Assembly: GCA_003489085.1 (NCBI GenBank) | Contig: DNJM01000116.1 | Span: 6,031 to 12,822 of the forward strand | Source of the DNA: Lachnospiraceae bacterium | GTDB taxonomy: Bacteria; Bacillota; Clostridia; Lachnospirales; Lachnospiraceae | Direction of reading: 5' to 3' | DNA: 6,792 nucleotides | Part shown: in pieces, positions 1-5,316 of the stretch | How the letters are laid out: every line of letters starts with the position of its first letter | Numbering within the stretch: position 1 is the stretch's first letter | Notes under the pieces: model-generated | Database searches by the model: none | Told to the model about the DNA's origin: nothing | What the model saw: the letters and a program-made list of their open reading frames with translations, nothing else | Program-made: the position numbers and the translations under genes

Positions 1-648
1 GACCAGTGGAGCAATATGCTGGGCGGTACGGAGCTGATTCGCCGGAAGTTAGGGAAAAATGCCTGTGCAATGACGATTACCCTGTTATTGAATTCTGAAG
101 GCAAGAAGATGGGAAAGACCCAGTCCGGTGCAGTCTGGCTGGATCCGAATAAGACATCTCCATTTGAATTCTATCAGTACTGGAGAAATGTAGCGGATGC
201 GGATGTTCTGAAATGTATCCGTATGCTGACCTTCCTTCCGCTGGAAGAGATCGATGCAATGGACAGCTGGGAAGGCAGCCAGTTAAATCGGGCAAAAGAA
301 ATTCTGGCATTTGAGCTGACCAAGCTGGTACATGGCGAAGAAGAAGCAGTAAAGGCACAGGGAGCAGCAAGAGCATTATTCAGCAGCGGAAATGCAGAGA
401 ATATGCCGACCGCAGAGCTGGCAGAAGAAGATTTCCAGGATGGAACTATCGATATCATTTCCCTGCTGGTGAAGAGCGGTCTGGTACCGACTCGTTCTGA
501 AGGACGTCGTGCAGTAGAGCAGGGAGGCGTTTCTGTGAATGGAGAAAAGGTGACGGATTTCCGTGCTGTATTCGGAACCGATGCCTTTGCTGAGGATTTT
601 ATTCTGAAGCGTGGTAAGAAGAATTTCCGTAAGGTGGTAGTAAAATGA
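1..648 (+). CDS. tyrS: Tyrosyl-tRNA synthetase, C-terminal half (5'-truncated by window edge)
   Basis: This cytosolic class I aminoacyl-tRNA synthetase charges tRNA-Tyr with tyrosine. The frame is open from base 1, and 215 residues are visible. Full bacterial TyrS has a little over 400, so the Rossmann fold with the HIGH motif lies off the left edge. At the left edge the peptide DQWSNMLGG matches the conserved TyrS segment before the signature loop. The KMSKS-type loop appears as KMGKT (residues 36-40 of the visible part, about bases 106-120), a common TyrS variant. The C-terminus has an S4-like RNA-binding domain (about residues 151-210), with the typical pattern LVKSGL...SEGRRAVEQGGVSVNGEKV. 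The stop TGA overlaps the start of the next gene by four bases (ATGA), so the downstream transporter is probably co-transcribed and translationally coupled. Identification is firm. Upstream regulation, often a T-box for tyrS in Firmicutes, cannot be seen. Confidence 0.96.
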   Translation, partial: DQWSNMLGGTELIRRKLGKNACAMTITLLLNSEGKKMGKTQSGAVWLDPNKTSPFEFYQYWRNVADADVLKCIRMLTFLPLEEIDAMDSWEGSQLNRAKEILAFELTKLVHGEEEAVKAQGAARALFSSGNAENMPTAELAEEDFQDGTIDIISLLVKSGLVPTRSEGRRAVEQGGVSVNGEKVTDFRAVFGTDAFAEDFILKRGKKNFRKVVVK

Positions 649-1397
649 GTATTATCGCTGGACTTCTCATTCTGACATTTTTATCCGGCGTCATCGGCAC
701 GGGATTGGGCGGATTGCTGGGGGCATTACTGAAAAAAGAGTCGGAGAAAACAATGAGCGTGCTCTTAAGCTTTGCCTCCGGAGTCATGATTGCGCTGGTG
801 TGTTTTGATCTTCTGCGGGATGCCGGAGAGACCGGGGAGAGTCCATTCTGGATTGCCGGGATGATTCTTCTGGGAGCTGCGATTGTGCACTTATTGAATG
901 ACCTGATGGAGCATAAGACAAATGTGGATATCGGTGCGGTCAGTCAGAGGCTTTTGATTGCAGGAGCTGTTATGGTGGTGGCGATTGCTTTTCATAACGT
1001 GCCGGTGGGAATGACAATTGGTGCGTCCTGTGTGAAAACAGGTACGGTCTGGAATGGAACGGCAGTCACAATGGCTCTTCTGATCGGGATACACAATGTG
1101 CCGGAAGGGATGGCAATCGCCATCCCCCTGGTAAGCGGAGGTTTGAGCCGACTGAAGGTAGTTCTGATTACTGCCTGCGGAGGGGTTCCTTTGATGATTG
1201 GTGCAGTGCTGGGATATGTGCTGGGAGACCTGGGTGCACTGCAGCTGGCCGCCAGCCTGAGCTTTGCCAGCGGCGCTATGCTGTATGTGGTATTTGGAGA
1301 AATCCTGCCGCATGCGATCCGGCAGAACCAAACAAAGCTGCCGACTTATTTTGCAATTTTAGGGGTTATTGTTGGAATGCTGATTACATTTCTATAG
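645..1397 (+). CDS. ZIP-family metal transporter (ZupT/GufA-like)
   Basis: This is a 250-residue hydrophobic protein with about eight predicted membrane segments, the usual size for bacterial ZIP proteins, which import Zn2+ and related divalent metals. The two metal-binding helices are recognisable. TM4 carries HNVPVG (residues 117-122) and TM5 carries HNVPEG (150-155), both close to the HNxPEG motif of ZupT-like proteins. TM6 contains FGEILPHA (218-224 and following), resembling the E..P. segment of the family. The loop before TM4 is short and not histidine-rich. In TM4 the motif glutamate is replaced by valine (V121), which should change the binuclear metal site. The start ATG at 645 overlaps the tyrS stop and has a weak purine-rich site (AAGGTGGTAG) just upstream. 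Family assignment is strong. The metal and even the transport direction are inferred from the family. Confidence 0.88.
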   Translation: MSIIAGLLILTFLSGVIGTGLGGLLGALLKKESEKTMSVLLSFASGVMIALVCFDLLRDAGETGESPFWIAGMILLGAAIVHLLNDLMEHKTNVDIGAVSQRLLIAGAVMVVAIAFHNVPVGMTIGASCVKTGTVWNGTAVTMALLIGIHNVPEGMAIAIPLVSGGLSRLKVVLITACGGVPLMIGAVLGYVLGDLGALQLAASLSFASGAMLYVVFGEILPHAIRQNQTKLPTYFAILGVIVGMLITFL

Positions 1398-1403
1398 GAA
1401 GGA
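1396..1403 (+). promoter_or_regulatory. Ribosome binding site for the AEC permease
   Basis: AGGAAGGA lies 9 bases before the ATG at 1413 and overlaps the stop codon of the ZIP gene. This supports the 1413 start and coupled translation of the two transporter genes. Confidence 0.6.
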
Positions 1404-1412
1404 ATGGAATAG

Positions 1413-2357
1413 ATGGGGAATTTGATTTTTGCCTTAAATGCCACAGTGCCGGTTTTTATTCTGATGCTGTTAGGCATGTGGTTTCGGAAAGTGGGATTGT
1501 TTGATGAGCATATGACGGGGAAGCTGAATCAGTTTGTATTTAAGGTATCCCTGCCTGCACTTTTATTCCGGGATCTGGCGGGAGAGAATTTCTATGAGGC
1601 ATGGGATGGCAAGTTCGTATTGTTCTGTTTTCTGGTGACGCTCCTCAGTATTCTGATTGCATTTGGTGTGGCGCTGCTTTGGAAGGATGCTTCGATCCGT
1701 GGAGAATTCGTTCAGGCATCTTATCGAAGCAGCGCTGCCTTGCTGGGAATTGCCTTTATTGAAAATATTTATGGTAATGCCGGAATGGCGCCGCTGATGA
1801 TTATCGGTACAGTACCGCTGTATAATATCGTTGCTGTGCTTGCACTTTGTCTCCTGAAGCCGGAGAGAGGACAGCTGGATCGAAAACTGCTCTTACAGAC
1901 CGGGAAAGGGATACTGACGAATCCGATCATTCTGGGTATCGCAGTTGGCCTGCTCTGGTCTCTGCTGCAGATTCCGCAGCCGGTTATTCTGAGCAAAACG
2001 GTAAACAATATCGCGGCGCTTACCACGCCGCTTGGATTGATGGCAATGGGAGCGGCATTCGAATATCGGAAGGCATTTGCCAAAGTAAAACCGGCCTTGA
2101 TTTGTACAGTACTGAAGCTGATTGGGTTCTGCGCTATTTTTCTGCCACTGGCAGTGCGATTTGGATACCGCAAGGAACAGCTGGTGGCGATCCTGGTGAT
2201 GTTGGGATCTGCGACAACCGTAAGCAGCTATATCATGGCGAAAAATATGGGGCATGAAGGTACACTGAGTTCCAGTGTAGTCATGCTGACGACATTTTTC
2301 AGCGCGTTTACACTGACTGGCTGGCTGTATATGCTGAAATCTTTGGCCCTGATCTGA
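1413..2357 (+). CDS. AEC family (auxin efflux carrier-like) permease
   Basis: This is a 314-residue integral membrane protein with about ten hydrophobic segments in two halves. The first half runs to about residue 148. A charged loop (KPERGQLDRK, 149-158) follows, then the second half. Length and layout fit the AEC family of secondary carriers, whose known bacterial members move small carboxylates such as malate or other anions. Family-like landmarks are the N-terminal P-containing helix (ATVPVFILMLLGMWFRK), the KVSLPALLF segment (44-52), the NIYGNAGMAPLMI segment (118-130), the TNPIILGIAVGLL helix (169-181) and the TPLGLMAMGA helix (205-214). No signal peptide other than the first helix is seen. 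The gene starts 15 bases after the ZIP gene and is probably the last gene of the tyrS-ZIP-AEC transcript. The substrate cannot be told from the sequence, and nothing nearby names a matching pathway. Confidence 0.85.
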   Translation: MGNLIFALNATVPVFILMLLGMWFRKVGLFDEHMTGKLNQFVFKVSLPALLFRDLAGENFYEAWDGKFVLFCFLVTLLSILIAFGVALLWKDASIRGEFVQASYRSSAALLGIAFIENIYGNAGMAPLMIIGTVPLYNIVAVLALCLLKPERGQLDRKLLLQTGKGILTNPIILGIAVGLLWSLLQIPQPVILSKTVNNIAALTTPLGLMAMGAAFEYRKAFAKVKPALICTVLKLIGFCAIFLPLAVRFGYRKEQLVAILVMLGSATTVSSYIMAKNMGHEGTLSSSVVMLTTFFSAFTLTGWLYMLKSLALI

Positions 2358-2374
2358 CAGCAGTTGTCCGCATA

Positions 2375-3685
2375 TTACTGCATACGAAGGTACTGAACAC
2401 TGTATGGAGGCATTTCCAGCTGTCCACTCAGATGCAGTGTGTTTTCGCTGATCAGTTCAGCAGCCTCTCCTGCAAGTGCCGCATGATGCATGGTAAACGG
2501 ATCGCAGGAAGCATTGACTGCGACCAGAACGCGTTCCAAATCGGTTTTCCGTTCAAATACCAGCTGGTGGTTAAAAATCTGCACATTCTGATAGGCGCCG
2601 TTGCAAAGCGCGTCACTATGCTGACGGATGCGGATCAGCTTCCGGATAAATGCTGTCAGCTCATTCGGCTTCGGTTCCGCAAAGCATGGGCGGAGTGCAT
2701 AGTCATTATCCGGTGCTTTCACGCCTTCTTCGCCCCATTCACTTCCGTAATACAGGCACGGAATGCCTGGCATTCCCATCAGAATTCCGTAGGCGACAGG
2801 AATCTGGCCTTTCTGCTTCAGGATACTGGCAAGACGTGTGACATCGTGGTTATCCGCAAAGGTCATCAGGTGCCTGCCGCGGTAGATGCACCACTGTTCC
2901 GGTCCAAACTGCCGATTCAGAGAATGAGCGATTTCAAACAGGTTCATGTCATTCAGACTGGAGAACAATCCCTTATAGCATTCATAATTAGTACAGATGT
3001 GAAGCATTTCATCATTGACGATCAGATTATAATCACCGAACAGCACTTCACCGATCAATGCAAAGTCCGGCTTTACTTCCTGAGTAAACCGGCGGAGACT
3101 GCGCAGAAAATCCCGGTCCAGACTGTAAGCGACATCCAGACGCAGACCATCAATATCGAATTCCTTTACCCACATCTGAATACAGGAGAACAGATATTCT
3201 ACGACAGCCGGGTTTTTCAGATTCAGTTTCACCAGTTCAAAGTGTCCCTCCCAACCTTCATACCAGAAGCCGTCATTGTAGCAGCTGTTCCCATCGAAGC
3301 TGATATAGAACCAGTCTTTATAGGGCGAATCCCATTTCTTCTTCTGTACATCCTGAAAAGCAAAGAAACCACGGCCGACGTGATTAAATACACCGTCCAG
3401 TACAATACGGATCCCGTGTGCATGCATGGCCTCGCAGACTTCCTTAAAATCCTGATTGGTACCCAGGCGACAGTCAATAGCGGTAAGGTCACGGGTATCG
3501 TATCCATGATGGTCTGATTCAAAAACCGGATTCAGAAGAAGCGAATCGATACCCAGCTCTTCCACATAGTCAGTCCAATCGAGTAGTTTGCGTATCCGGG
3601 GTACAGTGATCCCGTCGTTGTCGGTCGGCGCTCCGCAGAAGCCGATCGGATATATTTGATAAAAAATGCTGTTATAAGCCCACAT
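2375..3685 (-). CDS. GH13 alpha-amylase-family glycoside hydrolase, cytosolic
   Basis: This 436-residue enzyme is predicted to cleave alpha-1,4 (or 1,6) glucosidic bonds in maltodextrin-type substrates through a retaining mechanism. The four GH13 blocks are present in order (numbered from the ATG at 3685): region I DGVFNH (97-102), region II GLRLDVA with nucleophile D184, region III IGEV with acid/base E213, and region IV ADNHD with stabiliser D281. The catalytic triad is therefore intact. A small C-terminal beta domain follows (about 350-436). There is no signal peptide, and the N-terminal starch-binding domain seen in neopullulanases and cyclomaltodextrinases (usually about 580 residues) is absent. 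Action on imported oligosaccharides in the cytosol is therefore likely. An in-frame TTG at 3709 would add eight residues. The ATG at 3685 is preferred because a GGGG-type Shine-Dalgarno lies eight bases before it. The gene is monocistronic and converges on the AEC gene. Subfamily and exact substrate are not assigned. Confidence 0.9.
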   Translation of the reverse strand: MWAYNSIFYQIYPIGFCGAPTDNDGITVPRIRKLLDWTDYVEELGIDSLLLNPVFESDHHGYDTRDLTAIDCRLGTNQDFKEVCEAMHAHGIRIVLDGVFNHVGRGFFAFQDVQKKKWDSPYKDWFYISFDGNSCYNDGFWYEGWEGHFELVKLNLKNPAVVEYLFSCIQMWVKEFDIDGLRLDVAYSLDRDFLRSLRRFTQEVKPDFALIGEVLFGDYNLIVNDEMLHICTNYECYKGLFSSLNDMNLFEIAHSLNRQFGPEQWCIYRGRHLMTFADNHDVTRLASILKQKGQIPVAYGILMGMPGIPCLYYGSEWGEEGVKAPDNDYALRPCFAEPKPNELTAFIRKLIRIRQHSDALCNGAYQNVQIFNHQLVFERKTDLERVLVAVNASCDPFTMHHAALAGEAAELISENTLHLSGQLEMPPYSVQYLRMQ

Positions 3686-3692
3686 GAAAATT

Positions 3693-3700
3693 TCCCCTTT
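3693..3700 (-). promoter_or_regulatory. Ribosome binding site that fixes the GH13 start
   Basis: On the - strand the sequence reads AAAGGGGA, with eight bases (AAATTTTC) between GGGG and the ATG at 3685. It favours the ATG over the upstream in-frame TTG at 3709, which has no comparable site. Confidence 0.7.
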
Positions 3701-3724
3701 CGTGTTCAAATGGTTTGTTGTAAT

Positions 3725-3763
3725 ATTATAGGAAGAAACCCGTCTGCCATTGTGGTTATGGCA
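3725..3763 (-). promoter_or_regulatory. Possible GH13 promoter with operator-like inverted repeat
   Basis: On the - strand a perfect -10 hexamer TATAAT (3730-3725) lies 39 bases before the chosen GH13 start codon. The expected -35 window (about 3748-3753) has no recognisable hexamer. It is instead covered by the inverted repeat TGCCAT-7-ATGGCA (3745-3763). A -10 without a -35, with a dyad over the -35 position, suggests activator dependence or an operator. This is inference from layout only, and the regulator is unknown. Confidence 0.35.
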
Positions 3764-3870
3764 AAGCTGACACCTTTTTATTTTACCATTGACGGGGAGA
3801 TTTTACTACTGTTTTATCAGCATTAGTGTACAGAAAAAAGTACAGGAAATACAGGAAAAAGGGTAAGAAA

Positions 3871-3892
3871 AGTGCAAAAACAGTGCAAAAAC
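3871..3892 (+). repeat. Tandem 11-bp A-tract repeat, UP-element-like
   Basis: AGTGCAAAAAC occurs twice without a gap (3871-3881 and 3882-3892), ending three bases before the -35 box. With a start near 3931 it covers about -60 to -39, the position of an UP element. The A5 tracts repeat every 11 bases, about one helical turn. A role in boosting the ribosomal promoter is inferred from position and composition. Confidence 0.55.
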
Positions 3893-3895
3893 AGC

Positions 3896-3924
3896 TTGAC
3901 AGAAATTGGTCTGCATCCTATAAT
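3896..3924 (+). promoter_or_regulatory. Sigma-A promoter of rplM-rpsI
   Basis: The -35 is TTGACA (3896-3901) and the -10 is TATAAT (3919-3924), both exact consensus, with the ideal 17-base spacer. Transcription should start near 3931. No better promoter lies before rplM, and a near-perfect one fits a highly expressed ribosomal-protein operon. Confidence 0.9.
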
Positions 3925-3930
3925 ATAACA

Positions 3931-4032
3931 GTATGCATAAGAGAAACAGCCTTACACCAAAGCCCCGGAGTGAGTCTGATTTCATAAAAATGGAAAATGA
4001 TGTAGATGATGAAAATCACAGGAGGTCAACCA
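3931..4032 (+). promoter_or_regulatory. rplM 5' leader, candidate L13 autoregulatory region
   Basis: About 100 untranslated bases separate the predicted start from the rplM ATG. A small hairpin can form: CTTAC (3951-3955) with GTGAG (3970-3974), an A-A mismatch, then CC (3957-3958) with GG (3967-3968) around an 8-base loop. L13 leaders that bind the operon's own product are known in Firmicutes. I cannot match this leader to that family by eye, so autoregulation is only a possibility. There is no U-run terminator in the leader. Confidence 0.35.
4020..4026 (+). promoter_or_regulatory. Ribosome binding site that fixes the rplM start
   Basis: AGGAGGT ends six bases before the ATG at 4033. An in-frame ATG at 4006 lies upstream of this site and has no equivalent, so the shorter 142-residue product is chosen. 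Confidence 0.85.
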
Positions 4033-4461
4033 ATGAAAACTTACATGGCTAATCCAGACAAAATTGAGAAGAAATGGTATGTAGTTGATGCATCCGGATG
4101 CACATTAGGACGTCTTGCATCTGAAGTTGCAAAAGTTTTAAAAGGAAAAAATAAACCGGAATATACACCGCACGTTGACACAGGAGATTACGTAATCGTA
4201 ATCAATGCTGAAAAAGTAGCTGTAACAGGCAGAAAGTTAGATCAGAAGATCTACTACAATCACTCTGATTATGTTGGCGGAATGAGAGAAACCACATTAA
4301 GAGAAATGATGAATAAGAAACCTGAAAAAGTAATTGAACTTGCTGTAAAAGGAATGCTTCCGAAGGGACCTTTAGGAAGAGCAATGATCAAGAAACTTCA
4401 CGTATATGCTGGCCCAGAGCATGATCAGCAGGCTCAGAAACCAGAAGTACTGACATTTTAG
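4033..4461 (+). CDS. rplM: 50S ribosomal protein L13
   Basis: This is an early-assembly protein of the large ribosomal subunit. The product is 142 residues, the usual bacterial L13 length. Recognisable segments are the N-terminal KWYVVDASGCTLGRLAS (14-30), the TPHVDTGDYVIVINAEKVAVTG segment (about 45-66), HSDYVGG (77-83) and the family signature region VKGMLPKGPLGRAMIKKLHVY (105-125). Codon use is strongly biased to A/T-ending codons (AAA, AGA, TTA, GTA), as expected for a highly expressed gene in a low-to-mid-GC Firmicute. It is the first gene of the conserved rplM-rpsI operon, with its own consensus promoter upstream. The start is set by the strong ribosome site, not by the upstream in-frame ATG at 4006. 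Confidence 0.98.
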   Translation: MKTYMANPDKIEKKWYVVDASGCTLGRLASEVAKVLKGKNKPEYTPHVDTGDYVIVINAEKVAVTGRKLDQKIYYNHSDYVGGMRETTLREMMNKKPEKVIELAVKGMLPKGPLGRAMIKKLHVYAGPEHDQQAQKPEVLTF

Positions 4462-4487
4462 TGAAAGGTTGAGAGGAGGAAATTACA

Positions 4488-4880
4488 GTGGCTAAAGCAA
4501 AATTCTACGGAACAGGAAGAAGAAAAAAATCTATCGCAAGAGTATATTTAGTACCTGGAACAGGTAACATTACCATTAATAAAAGAGACATCGATGATTA
4601 CTTTGGTCTTGAAACATTAAAAGTAGTTGTTCGTCAGCCATTAGTTGCAACAGAGACTGTTGATAAGTTCGATGTTTTAGTAAACGTACACGGCGGCGGA
4701 TACACAGGACAAGCTGGAGCAATCCGTCATGGTGTTTCCAGAGCATTACTTCAGGCAGATGCTGATTACAGACCGATCCTGAAGAAAGCTGGATTCTTAA
4801 CACGTGACCCACGTATGAAAGAAAGAAAGAAATACGGCCTCAAGGCCGCCCGTCGCGCTCCGCAGTTCAGCAAGCGATAA
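4488..4880 (+). CDS. rpsI: 30S ribosomal protein S9, 3' end probably element-derived
   Basis: S9 is a small-subunit head protein whose C-terminal tail reaches the P-site tRNA. The 130-residue length and the motifs YGTGRRKKSIARVYLVPG (7-24), GGGYTGQAGAIRHGVSRALL (69-88) and the terminal ARRAPQFSKR are typical. The start is GTG at 4488 with AGGAGGA (4474-4480) seven bases before it and 26 bases after the rplM stop. The oddity is composition. Codons 1-115 use mostly AAA, AGA, TTA and GCA. From codon 116 (base 4833) to the stop the codons become TAC GGC CTC AAG GCC GCC CGT CGC and so on. G+C is 31 of 45 bases by direct count, against 18 of 60 in bases 4561-4620. The protein is intact, so this looks like 3' replacement by an integrated element rather than damage. 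Confidence 0.97.
   Translation: MAKAKFYGTGRRKKSIARVYLVPGTGNITINKRDIDDYFGLETLKVVVRQPLVATETVDKFDVLVNVHGGGYTGQAGAIRHGVSRALLQADADYRPILKKAGFLTRDPRMKERKKYGLKAARRAPQFSKR
4825..4880 (+). other. Putative attachment-site junction (att) in the rpsI 3' end
   Basis: Codon use of rpsI changes sharply between about 4825 and 4833, just after an AAAG-repeat stretch (GAAAGAAAGAAAGAAA), while the encoded S9 tail stays normal. A perfect dyad, CGGCCT-CA-AGGCCG (4835-4848), lies at the start of the changed part. Site-specific elements that integrate in conserved gene 3' ends, including rpsI in Firmicutes, carry a copy of the gene tail so the host gene is restored. The exact crossover and core cannot be set without the other end or an empty site. 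Confidence 0.6.
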
Positions 4881-4885
4881 TTTTA

Positions 4886-4984
4886 GTTCAAAACAGCTCA
4901 AAAACCCCGAAACCATGCGGTTTTCGGGGTTTTTCCTTTTCAGATTGTTTGGCCTGTTTTGGCATGGTCTGACCTGTTTTGAAC
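4886..4984. repeat. CTGTTTTG motif: two direct copies and one inverted, flanking the terminator
   Basis: CTGTTTTG occurs at 4954-4961 and 4974-4981 (20-base period), and inverted as CAAAACAG at 4889-4896. The outer pair extends to an 11-base perfect inverted repeat, GTTCAAAACAG (4886-4896) and CTGTTTTGAAC (4974-4984). Spaced short repeats next to an att site resemble arm-type binding sites of tyrosine recombinases or their directionality factors. That role is inferred. Confidence 0.5.
4900..4940 (+). terminator. Rho-independent terminator of rplM-rpsI
   Basis: The arm AAAAACCCCGAAACC (4900-4914) pairs with GGTTTTCGGGGTTTTT (4919-4934) around loop ATGC, with one bulged T. It is followed by more T-rich sequence. 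It lies 20 bases after the rpsI stop. If the junction in rpsI is right, this terminator was brought by the element. Confidence 0.9.
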
Positions 4985-4992
4985 CGATTTTT

Positions 4993-5055
4993 ATGGGTTA
5001 AATAAAGGACAACCACCCCTAAAATGAGGGCCAATGGGTTAAATTATAGGACAAC
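4993..5055. repeat. Near-identical ~20-bp direct repeat pair, 41 bp apart
   Basis: GGGTTAAATAAAGGACAAC (4995-5013) recurs as GGGTTAAATTATAGGACAAC (5036-5055). Each copy is preceded by AT, and they differ only by one inserted T and one A/T change. The function is not known. Candidates are iteron- or parS-like sites for the adjacent partition system, recombinase arm sites, or the multiple terminal repeats of an insertion-sequence end left behind. Confidence 0.6.
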
Positions 5056-5056
5056 T

Positions 5057-5123
5057 TTTTTGCCCCTGCACCCTCCCATGAGGTCATTTTTGCATTTTTG
5101 CCCCTCCGAATTTTTATGCAAAA
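5057..5123. repeat. TTTTTGCCCCT direct repeats and TTTTGCAT inverted repeat
   Basis: TTTTTGCCCCT occurs at 5057-5067 and 5095-5105. The second copy lies inside the 8-base inverted repeat TTTTGCAT (5088-5095) and ATGCAAAA (5116-5123). No ORF explains them. Being short and in low-complexity T-rich DNA, they could be partly chance. Confidence 0.35.
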
Positions 5124-5138
5124 TCGGTTTGGCAGAGT

Positions 5139-5167
5139 TTGACCAAATCTGAACAAATGAATATGAT
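5139..5167 (+). promoter_or_regulatory. Candidate promoter for the parA-parB operon
   Basis: TTGACC (5139-5144) and TATGAT (5162-5167) each differ from consensus by one base and are 17 bases apart. Transcription would start near 5174, giving a leader of about 155 nt that begins with the hairpin at 5177. No promoter-like sequence lies between the second hairpin and parA, so transcripts for parAB should begin here or further upstream. Confidence 0.6.
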
Positions 5168-5176
5168 TTTATTGCG

Positions 5177-5209
5177 AAAGCGCTCAGTGTTCCTGCTGGG
5201 CGCTTTTTG
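5177..5209 (+). terminator. Terminator-like hairpin 1 in the parA leader
   Basis: AAAGCGCTCAG (5177-5187) pairs with CTGGGCGCTTT (5196-5206), with one G-U pair and an 8-base loop, followed by more T. It lies only a few bases after the predicted start of transcription. It could stabilise the 5' end, attenuate, or stop read-through from the element end. Confidence 0.6.
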
Positions 5210-5237
5210 CATTTCCGGGGACTAATGTTCCGGGATC

Positions 5238-5285
5238 AGAAAAAGCCGTCACTCTTTTTTCAAGAAAGTAGTGGCGGCTTTTTCT
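5238..5285. terminator. Strong terminator-like hairpin 2 before parA
   Basis: AGAAAAAGCCGTCACT (5238-5253) pairs along 16 bases with AGTGGCGGCTTTTTCT (5270-5285), with one G-U wobble. The 16-base loop can itself pair partly (CTTT with AAAG). The T-run in the 3' arm, mirrored by the A-run in the 5' arm, would make it work in both directions. It ends 44 bases before the parA start, so it either insulates or attenuates parA. Confidence 0.75.
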
Positions 5286-5316
5286 ATTTCCAGAACCAAA
5301 CACGACAAACAGAAAC

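Larger units (their letters stand above)
3686..4032. other. Divergent intergenic region between GH13 gene and rplM
   Basis: These 347 bases contain no gene that I can support. Going rightward they hold the GH13 ribosome site and candidate promoter (3693-3763), a T-rich stretch, and purine-rich DNA with three TACAG steps (starting 3829, 3841, 3850). Next come two tandem 11-base A-tract repeats (3871-3892), the rplM promoter (3896-3924) and the rplM leader (from about 3931). A weaker promoter-like pair on the + strand (TTGACG 3789-3794, TTTTAT 3812-3817) may be a second start but is not called. Confidence 0.7.

Noticed and set aside
2432..3517. A 361-codon open frame antisense to the GH13 gene
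   Set aside because: It mirrors the codon bias of the GH13 gene, has no ribosome site, and its translation resembles no family. The GH13 strand has all four catalytic blocks.
3686..3709. TTG start for the GH13 enzyme adding eight residues
   Set aside because: The Shine-Dalgarno lies inside this extension and is correctly spaced for the ATG at 3685.
3789..3817. Second + strand promoter TTGACG-17-TTTTAT upstream of rplM
   Set aside because: The -10 is poor and a perfect promoter lies 100 bases downstream. In T-rich DNA such a match is weak evidence.
3829..3865. Three TACAG-plus-A repeats before the rplM promoter
   Set aside because: Spacing is irregular (12 and 9 bases) and the stretch is low-complexity purine DNA, so no specific site is claimed.
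4006..4032. Earlier in-frame ATG for rplM
   Set aside because: The AGGAGGT site lies downstream of it, and the 142-residue product starting at 4033 has the standard L13 length.
5043..5048. A - strand TATAAT inside the second 20-bp repeat as an outward promoter toward rpsI
   Set aside because: No -35-like hexamer lies 16-18 bases upstream on that strand.
4993..5055. CRISPR-like repeat-spacer structure
   Set aside because: There are only two imperfect copies with no further units, leader or cas genes.
5157..5225. A 22-codon open frame (MNMILLRKRS...) overlapping hairpin 1, like a leader peptide of an attenuator
   Set aside because: No Shine-Dalgarno precedes it, and its start codon lies at the -10 box of the predicted promoter, upstream of the expected transcript start.
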